Shown piece by piece: positions 21,423 through 31,408 of a stretch of 64,000 bases of DNA. The position numbers and the translations under genes are program-made. Location of the stretch: NCBI GenBank assembly GCA_965153355.1, contig OZ231127.1:55676001-55740000 (forward strand), written 5' to 3'. Position 1 is the stretch's first letter. Each line of letters starts with the position of its first letter. The notes under the pieces were generated by a model. The model was not told where the DNA came from. It did not search any database and worked only from the letters and a program-made list of their open reading frames with translations. This DNA comes from Flaccisagitta enflata. Lineage: Eukaryota; Chaetognatha; Sagittoidea; Aphragmophora.

Positions 21423-21559
21423 TACTAGTCAACTAAATCATTTTATTCATTTCTTATATTTCTCTCTATTCAGTCATGTTGATTAAAAAGATACAATAAG
21501 GAGTCAGGTCAATTCAGTTGTTTATGTCTCGCACGCGACTTATAGGTGTTGGCCTTGTT
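21423..21559 (+). repeat. Right end of the split family A (A2) element
   Basis: AAAAAGATACAATAAGGAGTCAGGTCA, TCGCACGCGACTTATAGG and TGTTGGCCTTGTT match the right end of the uninterrupted element at 57578-58666 (same words at 58600-58666). The BEL/Pao element therefore interrupted one family A element. Confidence 0.75.
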
Positions 21560-21879
21560 TTAAGCTCGCCTAGAGTAGGGGGGGAACCATCAAAGCCTGA
21601 GGGAAGCCTGAGGCCAAAGTATTTATTCCAGAATGCCCACCCTTGGCTCTAATTGTGGAGGGGCCCTCACTTAAACACTTTACAACCATAAACTGAAAAA
21701 AAATTCAGTGTATACGTCGACTCCTGCAGCATATATGTGTATAAAAAGCAATGCAGCATTTTAAGCGAAAATCCTATTTTTCAACATAGTTTTCTGATAT
21801 AAAAAAAATATTCTCCTGTAAAAAAGTATTGGAATTGGTTTAGTTTAAGAGATATTTTAAAGTAAAGCATGAAATTGGG

Positions 21880-22020
21880 ATATAGGAGACAGGAGCCCCC
21901 AGGGGGACCCTTCAGGGGCTCTACAAGGGGCCCAAAATGACAAAAATAGCTGAAAATTGATGAAAATCACAATTTTTGTTGTTGTCATCTCTGCTTCATG
22001 GTCATCTGACGATTTTGATT
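21880..22020. repeat. Family E repeat copy
   Basis: Palindromic core CCCCCAGGGGGACCC..GGGGCTC..GGGGCCC, then AAAATGAC, AAAATCACAATTTTTGTTG and CTGCTTCATGGTCATC. Related blocks lie at 22870-23050, 23670-23790, 25190-25375 and 28080-28280. No coding capacity. Confidence 0.5.
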
Positions 22021-22218
22021 TGATTGGTGTTTATTGCACAGGCAAAAAGACACGTACAAAAGGACGATATGGATTTAAACAGAGTCAAATCCCTTCCCCC
22101 CAAACGTAAATAAAGTAAATTAACATATCGATTAGGTCGAATGGTTACCAAATTTAGGCAACATTTACTAGGTTTCAAGTTTCATTTCACAATGCATGAT
22201 TCAGGAAATCATGATTTC

Positions 22219-22272
22219 AAAAACAAAAACAAAAACAAAAACAAAAACACAAACAAAAATGAAAACAAAAAC
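22219..22272 (+). repeat. (AAAAAC)n microsatellite
   Basis: Eight or nine CAAAAA hexamers with two substitutions. The surrounding 22021-22717 has no supported gene. Confidence 0.9.
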
Positions 22273-22717
22273 AATCTTATTAGTTGAATTATCTTGGCAG
22301 GTATGCTAAGACGTAGAGAGATATGAGTCAATTTGAAATAGAAATAATTAAATAATTGAGGCAGTACTACAAGTGTTTAAAGATAACGTCAAATGGAGAA
22401 GTATGGCAATTATCAAGTGAATTCGAGTAAGCTTTTACGAGTTCATCAATATGAGGGTTGTTTTCTCTCATTTTCCGTAGCAGAGTAGTGTTTGTTCTAA
22501 TCAACCGCGTAGAGATTGATTCTAGTGAAGCATACTCATGTAAAAGACTTGTTCGAATATACTTTGGTAGTCTCAAACAGACGTAGTCTCATCTGACGAG
22601 TTAATTAGCTCTCAAAATACTCTGAACTGGTATTGAGGATCAAAAACAAATGTTAGGAGCCCCTGGGGACTCCAACCAAAGGACTCCAAGGTCTCAAACG
22701 TACCCAATCAACACTTG

Positions 22718-22872
22718 AACAAGGCCGGATACACGGCCATCAGTTGCGGACGGGTGGGCAGGGGCGGAAATGCACGTTTTCCCACTTTTCGACTCGATGG
22801 TTACGGACGGACCAACCGACCGACCGACGGACGGACAAAGCCTCTTATAGAGTTGCGTGTCCGCAACTAAAA
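22718..22872 (-). repeat. Family A element (A3 type)
   Basis: Read on the minus strand: AGTTGCGGACACGCAACT, CTATAAGAGGCTTTGTCCG, CCGT/CGGT words, a spacer ending TTTCCGCCCCTGCCC, then ACCCGTCCGCAACTG and CGTGTATCCGGCCTTGTT. Both ends use the GTTGCGGAC / GTCCGCAAC version instead of GTCGCGTGC / GCACGCGAC. Confidence 0.85.
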
Positions 22873-23064
22873 AGGTGGAAATGACCAAAATCATGATATT
22901 TTGTTGTTGTTCCTGCTCCATTGATATCACAGGAGTGAATTTGATCTCAAGATACTGAAATCTGGATGGGGCCACTAGAAACCTCATGCAGGGGGCCCAC
23001 AGGGCTCAAATAAGCAAATTTGACACTATCAAAAGTGCTAAAAATGACAAAAATCTTGGTTTTT

Positions 23065-23665
23065 GGGCAGTGGCCCTGAAGGGGACAATGTCCTGTAGAA
23101 TACTGGGGGTCTTTTGCTTGTTGGTCCATCCGTTTGTTCATTTGTTCCCCATTAGGCCTCCAAAGCCTAAAATTTGCAATCTCAGGCTTGCAATCTGCCC
23201 TCTTAAGCCTGGAATCTGCCCTCTCAGGCACAAAATCTTTTCTCTCAGGCCTGAAATCTGCCCTATCACACCTGAAATTCTTTCTTCCATGCCTGAAATC
23301 TGCTCTTTCAGGTATGTTATCTGTCCTAGACCTCAAATCAGCCCTTTCAGGCCTCAAATCTGGTTTCTTAGGTGTTAAATTAGTCCCCTCAGGCCTCTAA
23401 TCTGCTGTGGCAGGCTTCAAATCTGACCTCCAAAGCTTCAAAATCAGCCATCTCAGGCTTGAAAACAGCCCTGTCAAACCTCAAACCAGCTCTCTCATAA
23501 TGGGCCGATGGGCAGATAGACGGACTAACAAATGGAAGTCCTGTGTTCTAGAGGACCTTGTCCTCTCTGGGGCCACTGCCCTGCTTCCCCTCACTCCAAT
23601 TCACAATCATGCAAAGCAGGGCATTGGGTATCGCTGACCACATATTGTCCGTGGGGGACCTGCTG
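23065..23665. repeat. Family D element 2
   Basis: The left end GGGCAGTGGCCCTGAAGGGGAC, CCTGTAGAATACTGGG is mirrored at the right end by GTCCTGTGTTCTAGAGGACC, GGGGCCACTGCCCTGC. GCATTGGGTATCGCTGACC follows. Between lie about 300 bp of a 19-20 bp CTCAGGCCTGAAATCTGCC minisatellite. The translated frames are artefacts. Confidence 0.7.
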
Positions 23666-24292
23666 TTACTGTTTTATTGCTACAACAGGAGTAGATTTGA
23701 TAAGAAGATACTGTAATCAATTATTAGGGGGGAACAGAAACAAAGTTCAAAGGCCCCCAGTTGTCTCATCACGGTGGCCCTAAAGGCTTGAATGATCCAA
23801 ATGACGCTATTCAATTCTCTGATAATTCCAACAGCCATGACAAATAGGCTGTCAAAGATTTGACTTGACCAATGCTACTGGTAATCTTATCCAAAATTGA
23901 GTAGAAAAGATTGTTTAATTAGTTGGCAATTGAGTGATTGATTGATGAACAAGTAACCCAGGCTTACAACATTGTTACAGGTAGGCAGGATCATACAACC
24001 CCCCCCCATACACATGCACATAAACACAATCACAGACCAGCTAATTTTGCTTTCCATTCAAGCAGCAGGAACCCCTCCTAAAATCTTTCTGGCTGTCTTT
24101 TTACCTATACATCTTTCTATTAGTAAATCTATGCATTCATCTGCCTTTCTCACTATATTTTCATCTATCTATTAAATCAATCTATCAAGCTATCTCTTTT
24201 ATCTGTCTTTCTATGCATCTATCTTTACCCAGACCAACAGATGGATTAAACCTGTCAGAGTTGCCGACTAGAAACAGGCCATGGCTCACATT

Positions 24293-24502
24293 TCAGCTGC
24301 AAAGATGCAATTCCATTCATGGCTTTGTCCCTCCTTTTGTACTTCAGTCCATTGTTCCTTTGGGCATGCTTGAGTTGAAAAGTGTGAAATTACACATTTG
24401 AGATGCTGCATGTGTGTATGTGTGTGCGTGTGTCAGTGGGAGGGATTGTTCTGCTTGTATACCCCAATCCTCAACATAATTGCAACCCTGGGTAACTTGC
24501 TT
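24293..24502 (+). repeat. Family A element, degraded (A4 type)
   Basis: AGCTGCAAAGATGCAATTCC, GGCTTTGTCC, TTGAGTTGAAAAGTG and finally AATTGCAACCCTGGGTAACTTG match the A4 layout. Strongly diverged. Confidence 0.45.
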
Positions 24503-24614
24503 AGTCACCATTTTACTTTTACTATATTTTGTTTTATTTTTATATGTGGGGAAGCCAATTGATCCATTCACACAAACACCCTTTCTTTGTTGTGTGTACA
24601 CACCTGGGTCCTCT

Positions 24615-24820
24615 GTTGTGGATATGCAACTCTAAAAAAAGGCTTTGTCTGTCCGTTGCTCCAGCCATTGGACTGTCCATGGTGATCGAGCCAAAAAATG
24701 GAAAAATAAGCACTTCAAATACTTTTTGTGCATGTGAGGGTGGGGACTGGGATGTGGATGGGAGTTAGATGCCCCTGCCCACCCATCTGCAATATTGTGA
24801 CCCCAAATCACTTGTTTTCT
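24615..24820 (+). repeat. Family A element (A4 type)
   Basis: GTTGTGGATATGCAACTCTA, GGCTTTGTCTGTCC, GATCGAGCCAAAAAATGG, then CCCCTGCCCACCCATCTGC and ATATTGTGACCCC...CACTTGTTTTC. The A4 type differs from A1-A3 in its right tail (GACCCC..TCACTTGTTTT instead of GGCCTTGTT). Confidence 0.65.
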
Positions 24821-25189
24821 CATCAATCCTTAAGGTCAACTGACCTTGGTCGCAAGCGCGTTGTGAAAAGGGAAAGTAAATGAATGAATGTATGAATGAA
24901 TGAAGAGGAAACCTTAGACCTCTCTAGAAAAGCTTTGAAAAGCCAAAATAGTCGCAAAAATTTTGGAAATGACCTTTACAACAGGGGGATCAACCAACAG
25001 GCAAACTGACCTAAAACAAGCATGTAAAGTCGCATAGCACTGACTAAATATCCAATCAATCATTCAATCAATTAAATAATCAATAGGGCAATCAAACAAT
25101 ACAATCAAATAATAGATCATGAATGTACTGACAAGTACCATAAATTTTATGATCCATCTATCAAAAATACGGAAATTTTAGTCAATTTT

Positions 25190-25375
25190 CTTTTTCGAGT
25201 CCCTAGGGACCCCTGGATAGGGACCCTAAGTGCCCTCAGCCATCTAAGCTGTTCCCATGTACAAGATGATAGTAGCTTGATGGCAACTTTCCTCCTCCAA
25301 TAACAATGAAGCAGAAATAATGACCAAAAGCTCATGATTTTAGTCATTTTCAGCTTTGCCGGTAGTGATAATTTG
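25190..25375. repeat. Family E repeat copy
   Basis: GAGTCCCTAGGGACCCCTGG, GGGACCCTAAG and CTCCTCCAATAACAATGAAGC, then TCATGATTTTAGTCATTTTC. It shares its order of words with the copy at 28080-28280. Confidence 0.5.
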
Positions 25376-25649
25376 TTTTTTTTTCAGCCAGTAGACCCCT
25401 ACAGATTACGTTGAGTCAGAATATGTTGCTTTTATCTTCCCACCATGATCAATAGCTCATTTTATAGATCTCCGTGAATTGATTCACAAGTTCAAATCTC
25501 ATTGCAGTGAGAATCCTAAACCCTTAGGCGCAGAACATTCAAAGAAATGAAGGAAACCATTTTTATTTTTTTTTTTGGAAATTTTACTTCTCCAAATACA
25601 TTCTGTGTCAGTCAGTTTTGTTTACCAGATCATTGGAGATTGTAGGAAG

Positions 25650-26220
25650 GTACGTTTAGACTCGAAATGATGCGGGCAAGCATAATGGGGAAAAACTAAG
25701 GCTGCTCAAGTGAATTTTAGAGAAAAAAAAAAAAAAACATTATAGGCAGCTGCCACAGGAACAGCTCTTTTTTTGGTGGCGTGCACGCGACTCTATATCC
25801 CGCTTTGTCCGTCTGTAGGTTGGTCAGTTGGTCCGTCACACTTTATCATTTTTATCACCTTTTTTCAATTTTATTATTTTAAGTCATTTGAGGGTATTCT
25901 AAGTCGTTCTAAGTCATTCTAAGTCATTCTAAGTCATTTTTAATCATTTTTATCATTCTAGTTAATCTTAATTATTATCATTATTATTATGATAGTGATT
26001 TTGTATGTCTCGCACACAAATCATAGGTGTTGGCCTTGTTTTGCTGGAATGTGAATATTTCAAACAGAGGACATTTAGGAAAATCGAATGTGCTACAATT
26101 TTCTCACAGTATGCTCTGTAAGGATTTTGATCCTTTGGCAGTCATAGATGAATATGCTCCCTAGCCACGGCTAAACCAGCAGTATTCTAAATTCTTAAAG
26201 AAAATACAACACTTTTCATA
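25650..26220. repeat. Family C element 2, interrupted by a family A insertion
   Basis: CGTTTAGACTCGAAATGATGCGGGCAAGCAT at the left matches the left end of the family C element at 9030. GCTACAATTTTCTCACAGTATGCTCTGTAAG at 26090-26125 matches its inner arm. The A2 element 25775-26040 sits between them. The right arm seems lost or degraded. Confidence 0.6.
25775..26040 (+). repeat. Family A element (A2 type)
   Basis: GGTGGCGTGCACGCGACTCT, ATATCCCGCTTTGTCCG, CCGT-like words and a CTAAGTCATT tandem block precede TCTCGCACACAAATCATAGG and TGTTGGCCTTGTT. Inserted within a family C element. Confidence 0.75.
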
Positions 26221-26278
26221 CTACATTCATTTACCTATTATGCTTGCCTTCATAATCACAAGTTGCAAAAGTGTTTCA

Positions 26279-27108
26279 TGGTCAGCGGTATCCGATGCCC
26301 CTAAGTTGATGTATGTGGGAATGAGATGATGAGAGGGGCAGCGGCCCTGGAGGGGCTGATGACTTATGATTCTACACTGGACAAATGTGGGATCTTGAAG
26401 ACTTGATTTTGGTGCCAGAGCCCTGATTTGAGGTCTGTGATGACTGATTTGAGGTCTTGGATGCCTTATTTGAGGCCAGAGAGGAGTGAATTGGGCCTGG
26501 AGGTGATGGACAAATGTGATGTTCATGGGGCTAAGAGGAATGGTTTTGAGACTTAAGGTCTGATTTTGGGTCTGAGAGGCCTGATTTTGGGTCTGAGAGG
26601 TCTAATTATGGGTCTGAGAGGTCTAATAGGAATCTGAAGATCTGATTTGGGGTTTTAGAGGCCTGATTTAGGGTCAGAGTGACCTGATTTGGGGTCAGGG
26701 TGGCGTGATATGTGGTCTTAGTGGCCTGATTTGTGGTCTGAGTGGCCTGATGTAGGGTCTGAGAGGCCTGATTTGGGGTCTGAGAAGCCTATTTTGGGGT
26801 CTGAGAGGTCTAGTTTTGGGTCTGAGTGGCCTGATTTAGGGTCTGATAGGCTAAAGAGGTTTAATTTGGAGTTTGAGTGGCCTAATTTGGGGTCTTAGAG
26901 GCCTGATTTGGGGTTTGAGGGGCCTAATTTAGGGTCTGAAAGGTCTTACATGGGGTCCATCTAGGGTCAGGACTTCATTTGCGGTCTGAACTGAGAGGCC
27001 TGTTTTGAGGCTGCTGGGGTGAATGGACAAACAGATGGACAGCCAGAATTTAAAGAAATTTGTCCTTTGTGGAATCAGAGGTTGTCAGGCCCTCCAGGGC
27101 TACTGTTC
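26279..27108. repeat. Family D element 3 with 21-22 bp minisatellite
   Basis: The left end is ATGGTCAGCGGTATCC...GGGGCAGCGGCCCTGGAGGGGCTGATGAC. About 550 bp of degenerate units of the type GAGGCCTGATTTGGGGTCT follow. The right end, AGGCCCTCCAGGGCTACTG, is an inverted partial match to the left. Confidence 0.65.
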
Positions 27109-27229
27109 AAAAGAAATCAATATTATAATTCATGACTAAAACAAAACAAATTTATCCACTTAGCTCTTGATGTGTTGGATTGAGAAACTGAGATGGAACA
27201 TAGATTAAAGGGTGGCTTCAGGGACCTTT

Positions 27230-27910
27230 TTCAAGCCTCATCAACCTAATCCTGGCCTCTGTCTTCTCATTTTGGCCTCAGATATCTCCTGCCAGCGCCA
27301 ATGATATCATGTCCACCACAGCAGCCTCTTGCCAGCCGCAGCAACTCAATCCCGGTCTCTAATCTGGGCCTAAGCAACCTAATCTGGGCCTCAGCTGTCT
27401 GATTGGGGCCTCAGCGATATAATCTAAGCCTGTGCGACCTAATGATGGCCTCAGTGACCTAATACTGGCCTAAGCAACCTAATGCCAGCCTCAGACACCT
27501 TATCCGTGCCTCAGCAATATAACACCAACATCAACAACTTAATACCATCATCAGCAAACTCACAATCATCATAGCAACCTTATAGCCTCAGTGACCTACT
27601 AGTGGCCTTACCTAATACCAGCCTTTGCGCCCTAATTCCAGGTTCAGCAACCTAATTCCAATCTCAGTAACCTAATGCCAGCCTCAGCAACTTAATGCCT
27701 GTCTCAGCAACCTAATGCCTGTCTTAGCAACCTAATCCTGCCTTCAGCGAGTGACCTTCTCTTGGCCTAACTGACCTTATCCCAGCCACACTGACCTAAT
27801 CCCAGCCTAAGCGACCTAATCCAAGCCTCAGAGACCTTATCCTGGTAACAACCTAATCCCTTCATTAGTAATTAATCCTAGCCTCTATAACCTAATCCAA
27901 GCCCCTTTCT
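27230..27910 (+). repeat. Minisatellite, CCTCAGCAACCTAAT units
   Basis: Roughly 30 degenerate units of about 21-23 bp, for example CAGCCTCAGCGACCTAATCC. No open frame of note. It follows the family D element at 26279-27108 and has opposite strand composition. Confidence 0.75.
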
Positions 27911-28079
27911 TATCTTGAGCTCAAACATAGGTTTCACCGCGCCTAAGGGTTCCGTCATGCTAAGACTGCAAGATTTGAATTTTCAGTTCAGTTTGCCATG
28001 TCTAATCCATGCAGCGTCTGATACATGACGGTATTTGAGATTTTTTCAGGCTGAATCAACGTACTACAGTTGGGGTCCC

Positions 28080-28280
28080 CAGATGATCCTCACCTTTGTT
28101 ACTGCTCCCCCACACCAGATGAAAGTATCTTGAAAGGAAATTGCCTCCTCTTATGATAATAAAGCAGAGAAAGAAAACAAAAAGAAATTGTGATTTTGAT
28201 CATTTTCAGCTTTTTTTGCTGTTCAAGGGACCCATTAAAAGCCCCTGGAGGGTCCCTAAGGGGCTCCCATCCCCAATTTC
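28080..28280. repeat. Family E repeat copy
   Basis: CCTCCTCTTATGATAATAAAGCAGAGA, TTGTGATTTTGATCATTTTCAGC, then GGGACCC..GCCCCTGGAGGGTCCC..GGGGCTCCC. Confidence 0.5.
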
Positions 28281-29051
28281 CTGATTTTTATACTCCTCTG
28301 TCAAATACTTTTCAAGCTAGACCATTTCCAAAGTTTTCTCTTAATCTGTTATGAAATTATGAAGAAAATTATATGAAAACTGCCTTTACCGATGGTACTT
28401 TAATCCCATTAAGCATACCTGGATCATTAATCATGAACAATTGGCACGAGTTGACGTTTCCTCATGAAATGGGACAATTTTCTTATCTTGCCCCCCTTCA
28501 TAAATCACCCCTCCATAAGAAAATGCAAGGGTGGGCCAAAAATCTGGTAATTCCCCCCTCTAGGCTAGAGGCCGACTGTATTTGTGATTGGGTTTATTCA
28601 AGGATCGTTCATCGATTGATTTTTTTTTCACTCCGTTATGCATGAGTATGCTTTTGTTTTGAGGTGCGCCAAACCACCTCTATAATTGGCTGTGTCCGTA
28701 TGTCGGTATGTCGGTATGTTGGTCGGTCAAAACGCATTCCACAGTGAAGCCAATTTAAGTCAAACCGCGCAAAAAAGGGAGAAAAAAAATATCATCATTT
28801 TTTTAGTTCCTATCAGAGACATGGTCAAAAGGGATGCTGTTACAAAATTGCATGGTATTATTTCAATGTATATCAATGTTATAGTTATTCAAAGTTGAAT
28901 TCTTCCATTATAGTTATTCAAAGTTGAATTCTTCCATTGACTTCAATGGAGGGGAAAAAAATTATCATTGCCGCCCTTTGCCATGGAAAGACTTTGATTG
29001 GCCTATAGGTATGTCAATTACAAACTTTAATGTGCAATTTCAAGATGCAGT

Positions 29052-29257
29052 TTTTAGTCGCGTGCTACGCGACTCTACACCCCGCTTTGTCGGTCCGTCG
29101 GTCCGTCTGTCGGTCCGTCCGTCCGTCCGTCTCCTTTACTTTTTTTGGGGTTTGGGGCTTTTTGGCATCACTGCTCCTGCCCAAATGATCTGGTAACCTC
29201 AATTACGGCCCCTGCCCACCCGCACGCGACTGGGGTAGCCGTGTATCCGGCCTTGTT
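29052..29257 (+). repeat. Family A element (A1 type), complete
   Basis: TTTTTAGTCGCGTGCTACGCGACT, CTACACCCCGCTTTGTCGG, CCGT words, CTGCTCCTGCCCAAATGATC, GCCCCTGCCCACCCGCACGCGACT and GTGTATCCGGCCTTGTT. A typical full-length copy of about 205 bp. Confidence 0.85.
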
Positions 29258-29307
29258 GCTAATTTAGGAGAAAATGCACATGGAAAACTCATTGCATCAT
29301 AACATTT

Positions 29308-29507
29308 TTAGTCGCGTGCACGCGACTCTACAACCCGCTTTGTCCATCGGTCGGTCGGTTGGTCGGTCGGTCAGTTGGTCACGTTTTACTTTTTTTTATG
29401 ATTTTATTTCTTTGACCTCACAGCTCCTGCCCAAAAGGTGTAGTGACCTTAAATATGGCCCCTGCCCACCCGCACGCGACTTCGGTAGCCGTGTATCCTG
29501 CCTTGTT
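29308..29507 (+). repeat. Family A element (A1 type), complete
   Basis: Same layout as the copy 50 bp upstream, with a perfect GTCGCGTGCACGCGAC palindrome at the left and GCACGCGACTTCGG near the right end. Confidence 0.85.
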
Positions 29508-30057
29508 TTTCCATTGGTGACCCTTGGCAAAAATCGGGAGCAAAAAATAAGATTCATAACTATTATGGCTTTTGCAATCAGCCAATGAGAGGATGGGAAC
29601 AGATGCTCAATTAGGTCATTGAATTGGACACTTAACCAGGGCCAATGATAGGAGGATCTTCGAGGGAAAAGGAGAAGATAGACTAAGTTGGAGAGGTTTT
29701 TTTTTTCTGAGGCTCAAAGATGCTCTCTTGTTAGGGTTTGCTATTTTTTTGCAACACAAGAGTAATAGACACCTGACAGCAATTTGTGGATTTAACACAC
29801 AATTTTGCCAACAACTGCCCCATTCGCTGTTACCTCCCTATTCCTCACTCTGTGCATTCGTTTGACGATCTACACGGAGCCCCTATTTGCCCTGTTTTTT
29901 TTTGTGTGTTTTTTTGTTTTTTTGTTTTTTGTTTTTTTGTTTTGTTTTTTTGTATTCGCGACTCTTCTAGTTGCCTTTTCCGGTCTCATAGTAGGAGAGT
30001 TATCGTCCTTTTGTCTTTTGCTTTTAGCGGTCAATCACTCAAAACCGGGTAACCAGT

Positions 30058-30160
30058 TAAGGTTAGGGGTAGGGTTAGTGTTAGGGTTAGGGATAGGTCA
30101 GGGATAGGCTTAGGGATCAGGCTGGGGTTAGGGTTAGGGCTAGTATTAGGGTTAGGGGGG
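30058..30160 (+). repeat. Interstitial telomere-like tract
   Basis: Degenerate GGGTTAG / GGGATAGG units. It lies in sequence present only in the left duplication copy. Confidence 0.7.
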
Positions 30161-30327
30161 TTTTAGAGCTTAATATCTACTTGCCGATTGAAAGTTTGCT
30201 CTGGCGGAATTTTCGGGAAATTCAAGTGCGATACTTCATCTACAAAATGACCGCCTTTTCCTTCCGTCGGTCAGTCAGTCAGTCCATCCGCCAGTTAGTC
30301 AGTCACGCACAAGTTGTACACTTTTTT

Positions 30328-30722
30328 TTTTATAAGAGACAACTTTTTTGAAATCAGCCTGGGTTTTCTTAGATTTCTGGCTGTTTTCAGCCTGAAATTC
30401 TCTTAAACTGTTCTTAATTTCTTCGAAGTTTATAAATATATTAATTGAATAAAAATACCTTATTTATAACAATTGTATCTTCAACTTGACAATTATCATG
30501 ATCTTTTTTTACATAATGCCTGATTTCATAGGCATAAAAATAAAAGAAGTTATTTCTAAAGATAGAAAAACCATATTTCTGAAAAATTTGAGTACAATTC
30601 ATTTTTTGGATATAAAACCATTAAAAAAAGTTCTTTTGAAAATAACCAAAACTAAATCTCAGCCTGGGCATTTTCTTATTTTGTTCAGGCTCACGTCTCT
30701 TATAAACTGGTCTCTTATAAAA
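30328..30722. mobile_element. Small non-autonomous transposon with 13-bp perfect terminal inverted repeats
   Basis: TTTTATAAGAGAC (30328-30340) and GTCTCTTATAAAA (30710-30722) are perfect inverses. The 395-bp segment is AT-rich, lacks coding capacity and is absent from the otherwise matching sequence at 62880-62910. It therefore inserted after the duplication or was lost from the other copy. Confidence 0.7.
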
Positions 30723-30785
30723 TAAAAAAAGTTTAATGTTTCAAGAAGCGTATTTATGCCCTTGCCTCCCTTGTCCGCTTTCTCT

Positions 30786-30786
<1 letters not shown>

Positions 30787-30869
<83 letters not shown>

Positions 30870-30879
30870 TCGTGTGTGT
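30787..30879 (+). repeat. (GT)n microsatellite
   Basis: About 90 bp of GT repeats ending GCGCGCGCGTTCG. It lies 70 bp upstream of the duplicated exon's acceptor and is also present in the other copy (62984-63086). Confidence 0.95.
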
Positions 30880-30948
30880 GAATGTGTATCTGTGTTCTTC
30901 TTTCCCTAATTTCTTCGTTTTTTGCTCATTTGTCTTCATCTTCGTCAG

Positions 30949-31206
30949 GCTGGAATCGTGACGGCGAAATCGTTTCACAACAACAAAAACTACGACGAAT
31001 TCCAATCTTTAGTCATCTCCGGCTTCGGTTTCGGAGCCGCCGCGGCCAAAGCTGCGGGAAACGCCGGCAAAAACAATGAAAACGGAGACACGTCACCGAC
31101 GACGCCGCTGACGCCGACGCCGCTGGCGCCGACGCCACTGACGCCGCCTCCGCCGCCAATAACAACGACGGTGGTGGAAATGGCAGCGGAGTCGAAAACG
31201 GAATAG
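30949..31206 (+). CDS. Duplicated terminal-exon candidate, copy 1
   Basis: Acceptor TCTTCATCTTCGTCAG ends at 30948. The frame then runs 86 codons to TAG. It encodes AGIVTAKSFHNNKNYDEFQS, a Gly/Ala segment (GFGFGAAAAKAAGNAG), a Thr-Pro run (PTTPLTPTPLAPTP) and ends VEMAAESKTE. The copy at 63168 keeps the same frame and stop. The Thr-Pro part differs by whole codons and one C/T difference is silent. That pattern suggests coding constraint, at least until recently. The family was not recognised and no upstream exon was identified. Confidence 0.55.
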   Translation, partial: AGIVTAKSFHNNKNYDEFQSLVISGFGFGAAAAKAAGNAGKNNENGDTSPTTPLTPTPLAPTPLTPPPPPITTTVVEMAAESKTE

Positions 31207-31306
31207 ATGACAAGGATGGGGGGGGGGTTCTTCCGGGAAACAGTAGAAATGACATGGAATTTATGAGACGGTAAAAACTGATTGACTACGTAGGCTGCAA
31301 AAAGAA

Positions 31307-31408
31307 AACAAGGCTGGATACACGGCCAATACCAGTTGCGGACGGGTGGGCAGGGGCGGAAATGCGCGTTTTGACACTTTTCAACTCGATCACCATGACC
31401 GCAACTAC
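31307..31408 (-). repeat. Family A element (A3 type), internally deleted
   Basis: AACAAGGCTGGATACACGG, CAGTTGCGGACGGGTGGGC and AACTCGATCACCATGA join directly to CCGCAACTAC. About 43 bp present in the duplicate copy (63513-63656) are missing, including the CCGT part and half of the hairpin. Confidence 0.8.

Noticed and set aside
22219-22272. Possible poly(A) tail of a retroposed sequence
   Set aside because: The regular AAAAAC hexamer and lack of a recognisable SINE or LINE body upstream point to a simple microsatellite.
26227-26526. Minus-strand frame with PRPQISHHRPQI repeats
   Set aside because: It is the translation of the family D element 3 minisatellite.
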